Of a DNA stretch of 64,000 nucleotides, positions 11,168-22,490 are shown in pieces. The translations under genes were made by a program, and so were the position numbers. How positions within the stretch are numbered: position 1 is the stretch's first letter; each line of letters starts with the position of its first letter. The DNA is taken from contig NC_084896.1 in the NCBI RefSeq assembly GCF_958979055.1, positions 6,700,501 through 6,764,500 of the forward strand, read 5' to 3'. Under the pieces are notes generated by a model, which was not told the origin of the DNA, searched no databases, and saw only the letters and a program-made list of their open reading frames with translations. The stretch comes from Alnus glutinosa (taxonomy: Eukaryota; Streptophyta; Magnoliopsida; Fagales; Betulaceae).

Positions 11168-13492
11168 ATGCCAAGAATTGAATTTCAAGAAGTTGAGTTA
11201 GTTGACATTTCTACTCTACAACATGATCCAGGGTTACGTCCTCAAATGTGGGAATATCTTGTTAATCAACAGGATGAAATTAGACATGCTTATCTTAAAG
11301 ACGGTCCATATAGATTCATTCCTCCTGATAGTCCTGGATATCCGTTTTCAGGAAAAGGAAAAAATCGTCGGAGATTTCAATCATCTTGGTATAAAATGTT
11401 TCCTTGGTTAGAATACTCTCCTACAAAAGATGCTGCTTATTGTTTACCCTGTTATCTATTTTGTAAAAAGCCAACGGGACGGTTTGGAGCTAATGCATTT
11501 ACTATTGACGGATTTCGTAATTGGAAGAAGGTTAATGATGGTATGAATTGTGCTTTTTTGGTCCATATGGGAAATGGGCCATATTCACCTCATAATAATG
11601 CTGTTAAGTATTGTGACACTTTGATGAATCAATCTCAACATATTGATAAGGTGATAGATAAGCAAACTTCAGAAGAAAAAATGAACAATCGATTGCGATT
11701 GAAGACTTCAATTGATTCTATTCGGTATTTAATATCTCAGGGATGTGCTCTTAGAGGTCATGATGAAAGTCCCGATTCATTAAATCGTGGCAATTTTCTT
11801 GAGTTGATAAAACTTATCTCCATTTACAACGAGGATGTTGCTAAGATTGTTTTAGAAAATGCTTCACAAAATGCTAAATATACTTCACATCATGTCCAAA
11901 AAGAGATTTTACATGTCTTGGCAAAGAGGGTACGAGATGCAATTCGTGAAGAAATTGGTAAATCAAAATTTTGCATTATTGTTGATGAGGCACGAGATGA
12001 GTCTAAGAGAGAACAAATGGCTATTGTTTTGAGATTTGTTGACAAAGATGGATTTATACAAGAACGCTTCTTTGATATTATTCATGTTAAAGATACATCG
12101 GCGTTGACCTTAAAAAATAATATATCTGATGTTCTTTCTCGATATTGTCTTGATATTCAAAGTATTCGTGGACAAGGGTATGATGGTGCTAACAATATGC
12201 GTGGTGAATGGAAAGGATTGGAAGCATTATTTCTTAGTGATTGTCCTTGTGCATACTATGTTCATTGTTTTACTCATCGATTGCAATTAGCATTAGTTGC
12301 TGCATCTCGAGAGGTAGTTTATGTTCATGAGTTCTTTTCAAATTTGAATTTCATTATCAATGTGGTTGGTGCTTCATGTAAACGTCATGATAAACTACAA
12401 GCAGCTCAAGCAGCAGAAATCGCACATTTGATAGCTATTGATGAACTAGAAACTGGAAAAGGAGCTAACCAAATTGGCACTTTGAAACGAGCTGGTGATT
12501 CTCGATGGGGTTCTCATTATCATTCTATTTGTAGCCTAATAAGGGTGTTTGGTCCTACTTGTTTAGTGCTTGAAAATATTATCAAAGGAGGATCTACTTA
12601 CTCTCAACGTGGGGATGCTAATGCTGCTTATAAAATGATTACATCCTTCAAATTCATATTCATTTTACATTTGATGATGAAAATCATGGGTACTACCGAT
12701 TGTCTTTGTCAACATTTACAGCAAAAATCTCAAGACATCTTGAATGCTATGAAGCTAGTTTCTAGTACAAAAACACTACTCAAAAAATTGAGAGATGAAG
12801 ATTGGGATAATTTGCTTGAGGAAGTAGTATCTTTCTCCAAGAAATTTGAAATTGACATTCCAGATTTGAGTGCTCGTTATGTTGAAGGTCGAGGTCGTCA
12901 TCAACGGGATCACATCACGGTCGAGCATCATTATCATTTTGACATATTCAATGCTACTATAGACTTTCAATTGCAAGAGCTCAACAGTCAATTTGATGAA
13001 GGAGCAATAGATCTTTTGACACTTAGTTCATCTTTGAATCCAAATGATGCTTATAAATCCTTTAACATTGATGATATTTGTAGTCTTGTGGAGAAGTACT
13101 ACTCTCTTGATTTTTCTGAGCAAGAGAAAATTCATTTGAGATATCAGTTGAAGCATTTTGAACTTGATGTGCTTAATCATCCAAAATTAAAAAACTTGTC
13201 TTCCACTGCGGAATTATGTCGAGGATTGATAGAGACAGGAAAATCAGAGATATACTATCTTATTAATAGATTGATTCGTCTTATTTTGACTCTTCCAGTG
13301 TCTACAGTGACTACTGAACGGGCGTTTTCAGCTATGAAGATTGTTAAAACAAGACTTCGTAACAAAATGGAGGATGAGTTTCTTGCAGATAATTTAGTTG
13401 TCTACATTGAAAAGGAAATTTCTGAAAGTTTCAATTCAGATTTGATACTTGATGATTTTGTTTCTCTAAGGGCGCGTAGGATGCAATTTTAG
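11168..13492 (+). CDS. hAT transposase (TTF-type zinc finger, RNase H-like, hAT dimerisation domain)
   Basis: 774 aa from the Met at 11168. A TTF-type zinc finger region lies around residues 75-135 (Cys92 and Cys95 in AAYCLPCYLF). The RNase H-like catalytic core shows Asp273 (CIIVDEARDES), Asp339 (GQGYDGANNM) and Glu717 (TTERAFSAMK); the C-terminal hAT dimerisation region covers about residues 680-755. These match the plant 'zinc finger MYM-type 1-like' hAT transposases. The native start is probably the ATG at 11049 (MSKSKTIDAFFKKK), but a one-base shift near 11128 puts that segment out of frame, so a short N-terminal part is lost. Everything downstream is open. Activity is possible but not shown. 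Confidence 0.92.
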   Translation: MPRIEFQEVELVDISTLQHDPGLRPQMWEYLVNQQDEIRHAYLKDGPYRFIPPDSPGYPFSGKGKNRRRFQSSWYKMFPWLEYSPTKDAAYCLPCYLFCKKPTGRFGANAFTIDGFRNWKKVNDGMNCAFLVHMGNGPYSPHNNAVKYCDTLMNQSQHIDKVIDKQTSEEKMNNRLRLKTSIDSIRYLISQGCALRGHDESPDSLNRGNFLELIKLISIYNEDVAKIVLENASQNAKYTSHHVQKEILHVLAKRVRDAIREEIGKSKFCIIVDEARDESKREQMAIVLRFVDKDGFIQERFFDIIHVKDTSALTLKNNISDVLSRYCLDIQSIRGQGYDGANNMRGEWKGLEALFLSDCPCAYYVHCFTHRLQLALVAASREVVYVHEFFSNLNFIINVVGASCKRHDKLQAAQAAEIAHLIAIDELETGKGANQIGTLKRAGDSRWGSHYHSICSLIRVFGPTCLVLENIIKGGSTYSQRGDANAAYKMITSFKFIFILHLMMKIMGTTDCLCQHLQQKSQDILNAMKLVSSTKTLLKKLRDEDWDNLLEEVVSFSKKFEIDIPDLSARYVEGRGRHQRDHITVEHHYHFDIFNATIDFQLQELNSQFDEGAIDLLTLSSSLNPNDAYKSFNIDDICSLVEKYYSLDFSEQEKIHLRYQLKHFELDVLNHPKLKNLSSTAELCRGLIETGKSEIYYLINRLIRLILTLPVSTVTTERAFSAMKIVKTRLRNKMEDEFLADNLVVYIEKEISESFNSDLILDDFVSLRARRMQF

Positions 13493-13859
13493 ACACTTGG
13501 TACTTTTGTATTTTGTGTTTTTTATTTTGTATTTTGTATTTTTTTTTTTTGTATTAGTGCCTACATGTTAACTGATACATCAATTTGGCATATATTTATG
13601 AAGTTTGATAGCTACATTTTTTGTGATACATATATTATGTTATAATTTATATTTTGAATTGTTATTACCATACTTTTATGTATTATAATAAAAATCTAGT
13701 ATATATATATAAAAAAAATTATTATTTTAATTCCGCCCCTACTAAGATAGATTCCTGGCTCCGCCACTGACTGGAGATCACGCCTCATAAAGCAAAAGTC
13801 AATAGTTTGAATTTCGCTCCCGATATATATATAAAAAAATTTAAAAATAAAAAATTAAG

Positions 13860-14648
13860 CAAGACTTTTGTGTTGCTGTTAACAGTTCCACTCAGGCTGG
13901 TATGTACACATTCTTCATCTTCTTGTTCTTATTATTATGTTCTTTTGAAGTCATTTGATGCATCTCGATTGTTTAATTTTCTCTCGTCATTGGGATCTAC
14001 ATGTCAATGTAAATATGATAGGAGGGATTACTTAACTGGGCCTGTTTAATTTCTGCATCAAAGGCTATAAACCAATGTCTTGCGTGACATTAACAAAGTT
14101 TTATTTGTGCAGTATTTGTGAATGGAAAGTTTTGCAAGGACCCAAAGCTTGTCAATGCTAGTGATTTCTTCTTTCAAGGACTAAACATTCCCAGAAACAC
14201 TACAAATCAACTTGGGTCGAATGTCACTCTTTTGACTGTGGACGACATATTTGGCCTCAATACACTGGGTATGTCCATAGCTCGCTTAGACTTTGCACCG
14301 TACGGCCTAAATCAACCCCATATTCATCCTCGTGCCTCAGAGATTTTAGTAGTCTTACAGGGTACTTTGTACGTTGGCTTTGTCACATCGGATAACCGCC
14401 TCATCACCAAGACTCTAAACGCAGGAGACCTCTTCGTCTTCCCAATTGGTCTCATTCACTTCCAGCTTAATGTAAGAGCGACCAATGCTGTTGCTTTTGC
14501 CAGTCTTGGTAGCCAAAATCCTGGGCGCACCAACATAGCAGAGAATGTCTTTGGAGCCAATCCACCTATCAATCCGGATGTTCTCACCAAGGCCTTCCAA
14601 TTGGACAAGAATGTGGTTGACTCTCTTCAGAAAAAATTCGCGAGTTAG
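13860..14648 (+). pseudogene. Germin-like protein B1, 5'-truncated
   Basis: Keeps 40 bp of exon 1 (13860-13899, from the Gln30 codon), the 213-bp intron (13900-14112) and all of exon 2 (14113-14648). Compared with B2, 435 bp (equivalent of 38272-38706) are missing: TATA box, 5' UTR, ATG, signal peptide and mature residues up to Leu29. Exon 2 is fully open with all four metal ligands and the same protein sequence as B3. The break lies about 80 bp from the right end of the hAT element, so an adjacent deletion tied to that element is possible. Without promoter and signal peptide it should not give a secreted product. Confidence 0.92.
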
Positions 14649-14860
14649 AGAACTATATGTAGTAGCCACAATGAATCGTTAGATTTGGTTTGAATAGAGT
14701 TCTCCCTGTTTAATTTAGCTCACATGTTGTAATGTCATAACAATATATAAATGTAATGAAATAAAATGGTTATGAGTGCAAGCTTTTAAAATGAATATTT
14801 CTATGATGCCAAGAATATTGCAACAAAAAAACCATAACAAAACGGTAATGTGACGACCCT

Positions 14861-14901
<41 letters not shown>

Positions 14902-15442
14902 ATACATAAATGAATCATCACAATGACACGACTACTTGTCGCTTAACCAACATACGGTACACATCAGATCCCATAATATGTACCTAATATTCAGAGTTAC
15001 ATCTAAGTAGCGAAACATTCAATTATACCTAATCAAAATAGCGGAAAAACACTTTTATAACATAACTGTTAATCATAAAGAGCCATACTTAAGTCTATAT
15101 GTTTAAGGCTTAAACTTAACATTAATTACATACCAAAAGACTGGCTCTATAAAATACAAGTGTCATGCATGTTGGACACAAACCAACAACAAAAGACTAC
15201 CAAAATGGGACACCCAAGTCCACGCAGCTTCGAAACTAGCGATATGCCTCAGTCGCAGTACCCCAAGTACTGTGCTACGAGGTCATCCTCTAGATCCGCT
15301 ACAGCCAAAAACATCAGTATTTGCAGGGTTGTGGGGTTAATCACATCCGTAAATGTGAAAGTATGAGTTCACCACCTCAGTAATAAATTACTGAAGTCTC
15401 AATGGTATAAGATTCACTACGTTTTCGCGTAAAATGACACTT
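14649..15442. other. B1 3' UTR and LTR-like debris
   Basis: 3' UTR with ATGAATCGTTAGAT just after the stop. From about 14849 TGTGACGACCC opens repeat-like DNA with a long T tract (14863-14897). The same order follows B2 and B3. No coding domain recognised. Confidence 0.55.
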
Positions 15443-17696
15443 GTCACGCCCCCGTTTTGGGATATAAGGGGAACGCGAACTTGAGCAAAAAAATACATTT
15501 ACATAAAACACACCTCTTCAAATATAGACCTTAATCATCTATTTTATTTATATGTACATAAGAGTAGCTCTTTACAAACTATAAATTTCAAAAGGGAAAC
15601 ATACTATACAATACAAAAGTCATATCAGTCCCCCAACAATTTTATTGCTCTTAGCGAGGTTTACGCCATTATAAAGAAATGACTCCGTCTTACAGTGACA
15701 TCTGAAATGATTTGAGGGGAAAAGGGGTGAGTTTGACAACTCAGTAAGGAAAGCACAACAAACAAGAGTATAATATTTTTCAGGAATTTTAAGTAGAGTT
15801 CAAATAATTTAGCAAATAAAGAAACAGTTAAATGACATATAATTAGATCAAATGTAGAATAAATGGTGCATGAATCATTTATGTAGCGTGTAAGTTTTAA
15901 CCTCCCTTGGCCCAATTCCACTTTTAACCATGAGGGGCGCACGTTTGGCTCGTCCCAAAGAACTACTATAGCTCATCCTGTCGTCACAGGGGAGAGCAGT
16001 ACCGGGTTGGGAACTTCCCTAGATGAAGGCCACCCGGCCGGTAGCCCACACTTTAGTCCTTCCATGTGGTTGCCATGCTACCCACATACCACATAGCACA
16101 TAACACATATATGATCCGGATCGTTTAGGACATGGTACCGCGGGGGTAAAACTGTGTGCACATTAAATATATACTATGATATTATCAACCTTTGCTCATA
16201 TGGTGCACATGTAACACATATACTATGATATCATCAATCTTTGCACATGTAACACATATATTATGATATCATCAACTTTATTCATATGGAGCACATGTAT
16301 CAAATATAAACCAAGTATGATCACATGAGATTTCAATCACATCATATGGCAAAAACATTATTATATTGATAATATAAAAAGAAAAGTAATATTAAAGAGT
16401 TGAAAGAGTTTAGAAAATCCCCGACTTTTTCTTTTGAAAAAGTTTTATTAAAACTTTGCTGAGGTTTTGAGGTAGTGTTTTCCTTACCTGATATCTTTTG
16501 AGTAATATTTTAGCTACCTTCTACCTAAATAAATTGCAAGAAGAAGTTTAGAGAAATATTTAGAGATTTGAAACCTAACTCTTAAACTAAGGTATCCTCT
16601 CCTTATTATTTCTTTTCTTTCATCAATTAATTACACACATATATATTATTTTTATAACAGATAAACGTAATAGCTTACCAAATATAAATAATGAGTTTTA
16701 TGTATCAAAACAAATTAATAGAATAATAACTTTATTTTATTCTTATAAAATTCGGGCAGAATAATGGCATTAGTATCAATAACATCTAAAATACCTTAAA
16801 ATATTAGGGCGGCGTAATAGCGCTTTTGTAAAATAGTAGCTTTTTACTTAAGCATTATAACGACGTATTTTATAAATCTTTTACGCCACTTGAAAAGCCT
16901 GTTTTAAAACACAACTTAAAATATTAGTACTTATTAAAACTCATAAAATCACAAGCTTTAAAACAAAACTTTAATTGACACTAAATATTCTTTTTCTTTA
17001 TTCATCTTTTCTTTTCTTTTTCTACATTCCTTTGTCATTTTCTATAGACTATTCTTATTTTTGTTTTCTTCCTCTTCATTCTAGCCCACCGAACACACCT
17101 CCCCCCACATAGTTCTAGAACCTCTTCTTTTCTTCCTTATCTCTTTTCTTGTTTCTTTAATTTGTTCTTTTCCTTTTCATACGTGTGGTCCAAGAGAAAA
17201 GGCTTCTAGTCCTTTCTTTTTGTTTGTCCCTTTTCTTTACTTTTCTATGTTCTCTTATTCTTCTTCTTTGGCCGGACACACACACACACATTAACGAAAA
17301 GAAAAAACAGAGAATGAGAGAGGAGTTAGAGAGAGAGTTTCTTATACCTTTGTTTCTTCTCCCTTTCAGTTGCTGTCTACCCGTAACAGAGGGAGAGATT
17401 CTATTTTCTTTCTCTCCTTGCTGAACCGAAACAAAGATGAAAAAGGGCTGGATTTTCTGTTTTCCTAAAGAAGAAGAGAGAGTTTAATAGCTCTCTTCTT
17501 GCTATTCTAACCACCGGACCGAGAGGAAATCAGAGGAGAAGGAGAAGTAAGTTGCAGAGAAAGAAGAGAGTTTTTGGGCTTCTTTTATACTGAAACTGGT
17601 GGTTGAGATTGCTTGCCTCAAAACTGATCAATGGCTATGAATCCTAGCGTGGGCAGCAAGAAGAATCAAAGGGTGGATTATATACTTGAGCAGCAC
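15443..17696. repeat. LTR-retrotransposon-derived segment (TGTCACGCCCCC type), unit 1
   Basis: Begins TGTCACGCCCCCGTTTTG, the kind of start seen in many plant Gypsy-type LTRs. It runs through AT-rich DNA, tandem AACACATATACTATGATAT-like repeats (about 16140-16300) and pyrimidine-rich stretches to CTTGAGCAGCACGT near 17696. Copies: 40278-42580 and, rearranged, 55705-57110. Neither reverse transcriptase nor a matching right end was found, so it is a fragment. Confidence 0.55.
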
Positions 17697-18874
17697 GTAA
17701 ACCACGTGGCTAAGTAATTTCCTCAAATCCATTTCTAATTTCCCCCCTCCCCGTTTAACTTTTCATTCTCCCCCCCCACCCCCTCCATTCCTTTTTTTTT
17801 TTTTTTTTCATTTCCTCCGCCCTTTCCCCACGCCCCTTTGACTTTTCTTTTCATTTTTCTTCTTTCTTCCCCTTTTTCCCTTTTTCCCTTGCACAGATGC
17901 CATTCCTTCTTCTCTTTTTCTTTTTTTTTTCTTTTTTTTTTTCTTTTTTTTTTTTCACACAGACAGGGAGATGGAAAGGGAGACTGAGAGATTTGGAGAG
18001 AGAGCCGTGGTCGACGACGGCGCCGGAGTCCGGAGGGTCATCGCTCGACGGCTGTGAAGCCAAGGGGGTGTTTTTCCGGCCTTTTTTTAGGGTTTTTTTA
18101 GGGTTTTTGTTTTTTTTTTTTTGTTTTTTTTTTTTTTTTTTCTCTTCTGTTTCTTTGAGTTCTCTGATCTGAAAGTTCGTAATTTTTGGTTTTGTTGTTG
18201 ATTTTTGGTGATTGTTGGTGATTTTTGGTGTTTTGTTGGTGATTTTTTGGTAATGTGGGTCGATGGAGGATTTCTGGTGATTTTTGGGGGATTTCCTGGA
18301 TTGGATTTCATGGGGAAATGAAGGTGATTTTTTGGTATTTTGTTGGAGATTTTTTTGGTGTTTTGTTGGTATTTTTTGGTAATGTGGTCGACTGAGGATT
18401 TTTGGGGGATTTTGTAGATCGGATTTCATGGGAAAGTTTTGTAGTGATTTCGCCGGCCTTGCAGAAATTTCCTGCGAGGGAAAAAAAAATTGCAAAAAAA
18501 GTTTATGGCAAGGGCACTGGCGAAATAAAAAATAAAAGAATAAAGAAAAAGAAAAAGGAAGAAGAACAGAAATTAATTTCTATTCTTCTTCTTTTTTTTT
18601 TTTTTTTTTTTAAAAAAAATGTGGTGTTAGTAACGTGTGGTAATTTCACGTGACTAAAAGTGTCTATTTTTTTTATTTTTTTTTTCAAAAATAAAATGCA
18701 TTTAGCCACGTGTGAGTGGCACATGGCTAAATGTCACATGGCTAAATAGCCACATATATAAAAGGATACGTCTCTAAATGTACATTTAGCAACAACCGAA
18801 TTCATTACGCGTAACCCACGTGGCTAACTGCACGTGGCTAATTGGAAGTGACTAAAAACAAGTTTTTTGTTGTG
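17697..18874. mobile_element. CACTA-like element with CACGTGGCTAA subterminal repeats (unit 1)
   Basis: Subterminal motifs CACGTGGCTAA and variants (CACATGGCTAAATG) occur at about 17705 and repeatedly between 18700 and 18842. The right end reads inward as CACAACAAAAAACTTG, like a CACTA terminus. The interior has homopolymer tracts, GGTGATTTTT-type simple repeats and a GC-rich patch near 18010-18060. The left end is fused to LTR-type DNA with no clear terminus. No transposase. The copy at 42581-43795 is alike. Confidence 0.6.
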
Positions 18875-18916
18875 TTATAGCCGGGAGTGAATGAAGCGGT
18901 GTATGTTTCTCACTAA
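18875..18916 (-). promoter_or_regulatory. Orphan (ghost) GLP promoter, unit 1
   Basis: TTATAGCCGGGAGTGAATGA and the bases after it match the gene C promoter (from 20918) at about 36 of 41 positions in the same orientation. The transposon end at 18874 sits where the rest of TATAAATA should be, and no GLP coding sequence lies on its downstream (left) side. Read on the minus strand it gives ACATACACCGCTTC then TCCCGGCTATAA. I infer the remains of a fourth GLP gene. Confidence 0.65.
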
Positions 18917-19397
18917 CCTTTTGTATTGTGTGATAACAACGTACCTTACATGCGCAGAGCACCACCCTAACCACGAAGTAGGTGTTAAAGTTGATAGCTC
19001 TTTCACTAATTTATATGGATATGTTGACAATAAACAATGCCTACCAACATCATGCTTCAGCTTAATGAGGTAGAGAATACTGACTAAAAGTTGTTATGAA
19101 AGACGACGATACGTTGGATCCTCACACCATGGATGAGAATCAATTTTCATTGTCTGGCAGAAAGGGTTACGTTATTACGTAAACATAATTGACAGACTTC
19201 TCAACCAAATTCCACAGGATATATGAACGCTAACTGGCCAGTTTGGAATTGGAAAACTACATAAATAAAAATCATTTAGAACTTCAGTATATTGAGATTG
19301 GCTCTAAATAGGTTGGCTGAACTTCAAACAACTATTAATTTTGGCTGTCCAGCAGTGTAGCCACCCTAAGTCGAGGACGGTGCCTCCGCAGCCACTC

Positions 19398-19447
<50 letters not shown>

Positions 19448-20364
19448 AATAAAAAAAAAAAAAAAAATGAGTGGATCGAATTAAATCAACATCAAACTTT
19501 AAAAAACAGTAGTCATAAAATGCTACTTGTCGCAGATTGGACCAACATAAAACCATTGTATATATTAAATTTTAGTTATTTTTCAGCCTACTTTTTATTA
19601 ACCATTGTTAGTGCAATTGTTGCACAAATATTGAACGTATATGCACCTAAGTACGAAACTGCTGGAAATTTTTGGCCTATTTAACAATTTTAACCCTCCT
19701 AAAACCATTTAAAATGTTAAATTTTGGTTATTGTGCAGGTCATATAATTATTTTTAGTGCAAAATTTTAATAAATTCTTGTTAATTAGTTCACATTTTCT
19801 TTTGTCGTAAGAGTATTGTTACAACCCCTGGCCTCCATAAACACGTCTTGACCTCCCCTGGCCCATATATGGATCTTGTAGATCCCTTTCCACAAGTTGC
19901 TATGATTTTTTTATATTCGAGCTTTCTCCTTTTTTCTTTTTTTTTTTTTTTTTTTTTTTGGCAAATCTCTTTCTTTTTTAAGATTACAAGCGCTTCTAAC
20001 CAAAAAAATTCCTATTCTGAGTACCAATTCACACCAATTGATCTTGTTGCTTGGTGGGACTAATAGCCAAACCACAAATAAAATTTAAAAATTTCTTCTA
20101 TCAAATAAACTTTTCATAGTTAATTGTATCATCATCAATAAGTTCATTTACACAAACTTTGTATATATCTTCATCCACAGTCAATATTAGCGACGAATTA
20201 CAACATCATCACTATTTTGTCTTTAACGACGAAGTATTTGTGACGACTTTGTCAATGGCGACCACTGCAGGTTTTAGTGACGACTAAGCTAATCTTTTTT
20301 TATTATGCTAGAAATAACTAACTCGTCTGTGTGCGTATTACTACGTATCATGCGAACTGCTAAG
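18917..20364. other. Non-coding region between ghost promoter and C1
   Basis: Contains a (TA)n tract at 19400-19434 and a T tract near 19935. At about 20180-20290 motifs such as TTAGCGACGAATTAC and TTTAGTGACGACTAAG resemble the subterminal repeats of another decayed CACTA-type element. No gene seen. Confidence 0.55.
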
Positions 20365-20826
20365 CCCGAGTTGATATGCAGTGCTTCTAGGAATGTTTAG
20401 GCCCTGGAAGAAGAAATCGTTGGCATTGGCAAGCTTTGGGTCCTTGCAGAACTTTCCATTCATAAATACTGGCCAAAGAAAAATTTGTTAATATCACAAG
20501 GCACTTAGATAATTAATAATGGTTTATAACGTGTAATGCAGAAATTAAAAAGGCCCATTTAAGTAATCCCTCCTAGCTACCATAACTACATTGATATGTA
20601 GATCCCATGGATGAGAAAAAAACAATCCAGATTCTTCAAATGACTTCAAAAGAACATAATAATAATAACAACAAGAAGAAGAAGAATGTGTTCATTCCAG
20701 CATCAGTGGAAGTGTTAACACAACACAAAAGTCTTGCAGAGGAGCAGGATCAAAGGCAGAGGCAACGGACCATGCCAAAGCCACGAGTGCCGAAGCTATA
20801 ACAAGGTAATTAAGAACCCCTTTCAT
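20365..20826 (-). pseudogene. Germin-like protein C1, broken
   Basis: Minus strand. Exon 1 is 20698-20826 (ATG at 20826-20824) and the exon 2 remnant is 20365-20468. There are three independent lesions. A one-base deletion in the GTGTTGCTGTTAAC region shifts the frame. The splice donor GT has become GA (20697-20696). Exon 2 stops after 104 bp, because about 860 bp (C2 equivalent 44974-45832) were deleted, taking the cupin core, stop and 3' UTR. The exon 2 remnant lacks the 4-base insertion seen in C2, so it preserves the ancestral frame there. Confidence 0.93.
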
Positions 20827-20913
20827 GCTTATTTGTGGTTATGATCTCTTGCTTCTGTATACGGTGAGTTCTTGGTTTTGTGAGGAGTGAGAGATGTTGG
20901 GTGGGAACATATC

Positions 20914-20921
20914 TATTTATA
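20914..20921 (-). promoter_or_regulatory. TATA box of C1
   Basis: TATAAATA on the minus strand, 88 bp upstream of the broken C1 start, preceded by GACTCGCGGC and ACATAGACCGGTTC. The promoter is intact although the gene is dead. Confidence 0.7.
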
Positions 20922-20926
20922 GCCGC

Positions 20927-22122
20927 GAGTCAATGAACCGGTCTATGTTTTTCACTAGATGGAGCCTCTAAGACTTGGAAAGCTATCGAATTTTTATTTA
21001 GCGGGTGAACCGGCTGTTATTTAGCCATATGCATTTAGTTTGCAGATATTAGAAATGCAGCCAAATCCGACCACTTCAATTAATTAATGGAATATAATAG
21101 TGCAGTTCTAATGCTGCTTTCTCCTATTATAAAAAAAAATCATGGCTTAAACTAGAATATAACAAACACGAATGCTTGTCGTTTTGGTAAATTCCAAGGG
21201 AGTCGATCTTCCAATTAATAACATGCAATTTGATAAAGTACTCCTTCAACCACCATGTTTGGGACAGAAATATAATTTACAATATTCTGCCACAATGTTT
21301 CATACCCTGAATGTCCTTAATTTGGACTTTAGGTTGAATTTTTATTTGATGAATGAAGAGGAGGCATATACCCTGTTGGCCTGTTCTGTGAAGAAAAAAA
21401 GTAGCCACTCTCACGGCCCATCATTTTCATGAGAATAGTCATTCTAAGTTTTAAAGTATATAATAAAGATTCTATCCCTTATCACATATATACTTTAACA
21501 CTAAAATTATGTTTGGTACGCAGTTGCTTTTATTAGGAAATAAAATATATGATAATGATCTAACATTTGGAATAAAGATTCTTATCACCCATCGAAAATG
21601 ACTATTTCTTAAATTGAGGAATAACTTTTCCTCTCAAATGTGAGTCGAATAGCTATTCCTCAATTTCAGGAATAATAATTCTCTCATGAATCATGATAAT
21701 GACTATTTCATTTTATATTCTTCTATTTCTTAATAGAATAGTCATTCTAAGTGTCGAACGTAAGTAACCTAAAATATTATCTTTCACCTTCTTCTATTTA
21801 TAATAAAAATTATTTATTTTTCTTTACAAAATAGTCATTTTTCTTATATTGTCAATGTGTTCGGTTATTTTTTATTTTTATAGATAAATGTGTTCTGTTA
21901 TAAGTATATTACTATTGCTGCCTGCTGGCCGGTGCATGTTAATATATTACTATGCACGCAATACTCGGTCAATTCACGATGTTTTGATTACGTAAGATTT
22001 TGTTCCTAAAATTTAAAAGTTCATAGTTAAATGATTTCTATTTAAAAATACAATTGACCTATTCAGGACCAACTTAAGAATTGATGCCGCATTAATGACG
22101 CGTTTGATCATCATCTTCCTGA
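20927..22122. other. Upstream region of C1
   Basis: AT-rich and conserved with 46391-47531 and 61511-62721. Contains AGAATAGTCATTCTAAG-type repeats at about 21433 and 21738 with related sequence between, suggestive of a small decayed inverted-repeat element. No gene seen. Confidence 0.5.
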
Positions 22123-22490
22123 TAATCATCCTAAAATTGTATTATATTTTATTGTTCCTCGTGTACGTGAATCTGTCTACCTGAAAACCCTAATATGACC
22201 ATTTCAATTTATTTATAAATTGCGGAAAATCCAATTAAGGACAACAGTTAACTTTTTCAAAAGAAAAAATGAACAAAGTTTAGAAGCCAATACGGGACGA
22301 TGCATCATCGCCAAAACTTTGATTTTAATATATTTTGTATTTACGCTTTTGCTCTCTCAATAAAAATGATCAGTTCCATCCTTTGGGGCAGGCGTAGTTT
22401 TACTCAGTTGGAAATACCTTCTAACTCCAACCTCACGATAGACTGAATCATTAGAAAAGCAAAATTGGAGCAACAAGGTACTTAATATAT
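22123..22490. repeat. C-upstream segment, source of the displaced copies (unit 1)
   Basis: Matches 7730-8120 and 35507-35897 and the equivalent places 47532-47900 and 62722-63090. Present upstream of gene C in all three units, so this is the original location. Confidence 0.8.

Larger units (their letters stand above)
9630..13769 (+). mobile_element. hAT-superfamily DNA transposon, near-complete, 4.1 kb
   Basis: Terminal inverted repeats CAGTGGCGGAG at 9630 and CTCCGCCACTG at the right end (13769), extended by imperfect matches, with a perfect 8-bp target duplication. It carries one transposase gene (11168-13492, plus a frameshifted N-terminus from 11049). About 1.2 kb of T-rich DNA precedes the gene and has no other coding content. 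A probable 5' UTR intron runs 10870-11022 (GT to CAG). The element is absent at the same site in unit 2. Intact ends and an unmutated target duplication point to recent insertion. Confidence 0.95.
9622..13777. repeat. 8-bp target site duplication of the hAT element
   Basis: ACTGGAGA occurs at 9622-9629 and again at 13770-13777, directly flanking the element. Unit 2 has one copy at the empty site (38182-38189), showing the insertion happened at this base. Confidence 0.95.

Noticed and set aside
13807-14049. 80-codon frame overlapping the B1 exon 1 remnant.
   Set aside because: It reads the exon in a different frame and runs into the intron; a copy of the same out-of-frame reading exists at 38678-38896 over the real B2 gene.
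17851-18495. Long minus-strand frame rich in Lys, Pro, Gln and Asn (also 42769-43407).
   Set aside because: Produced by T-rich and GGTGATTTTT-type simple repeats inside a transposon; length varies with homopolymer runs.
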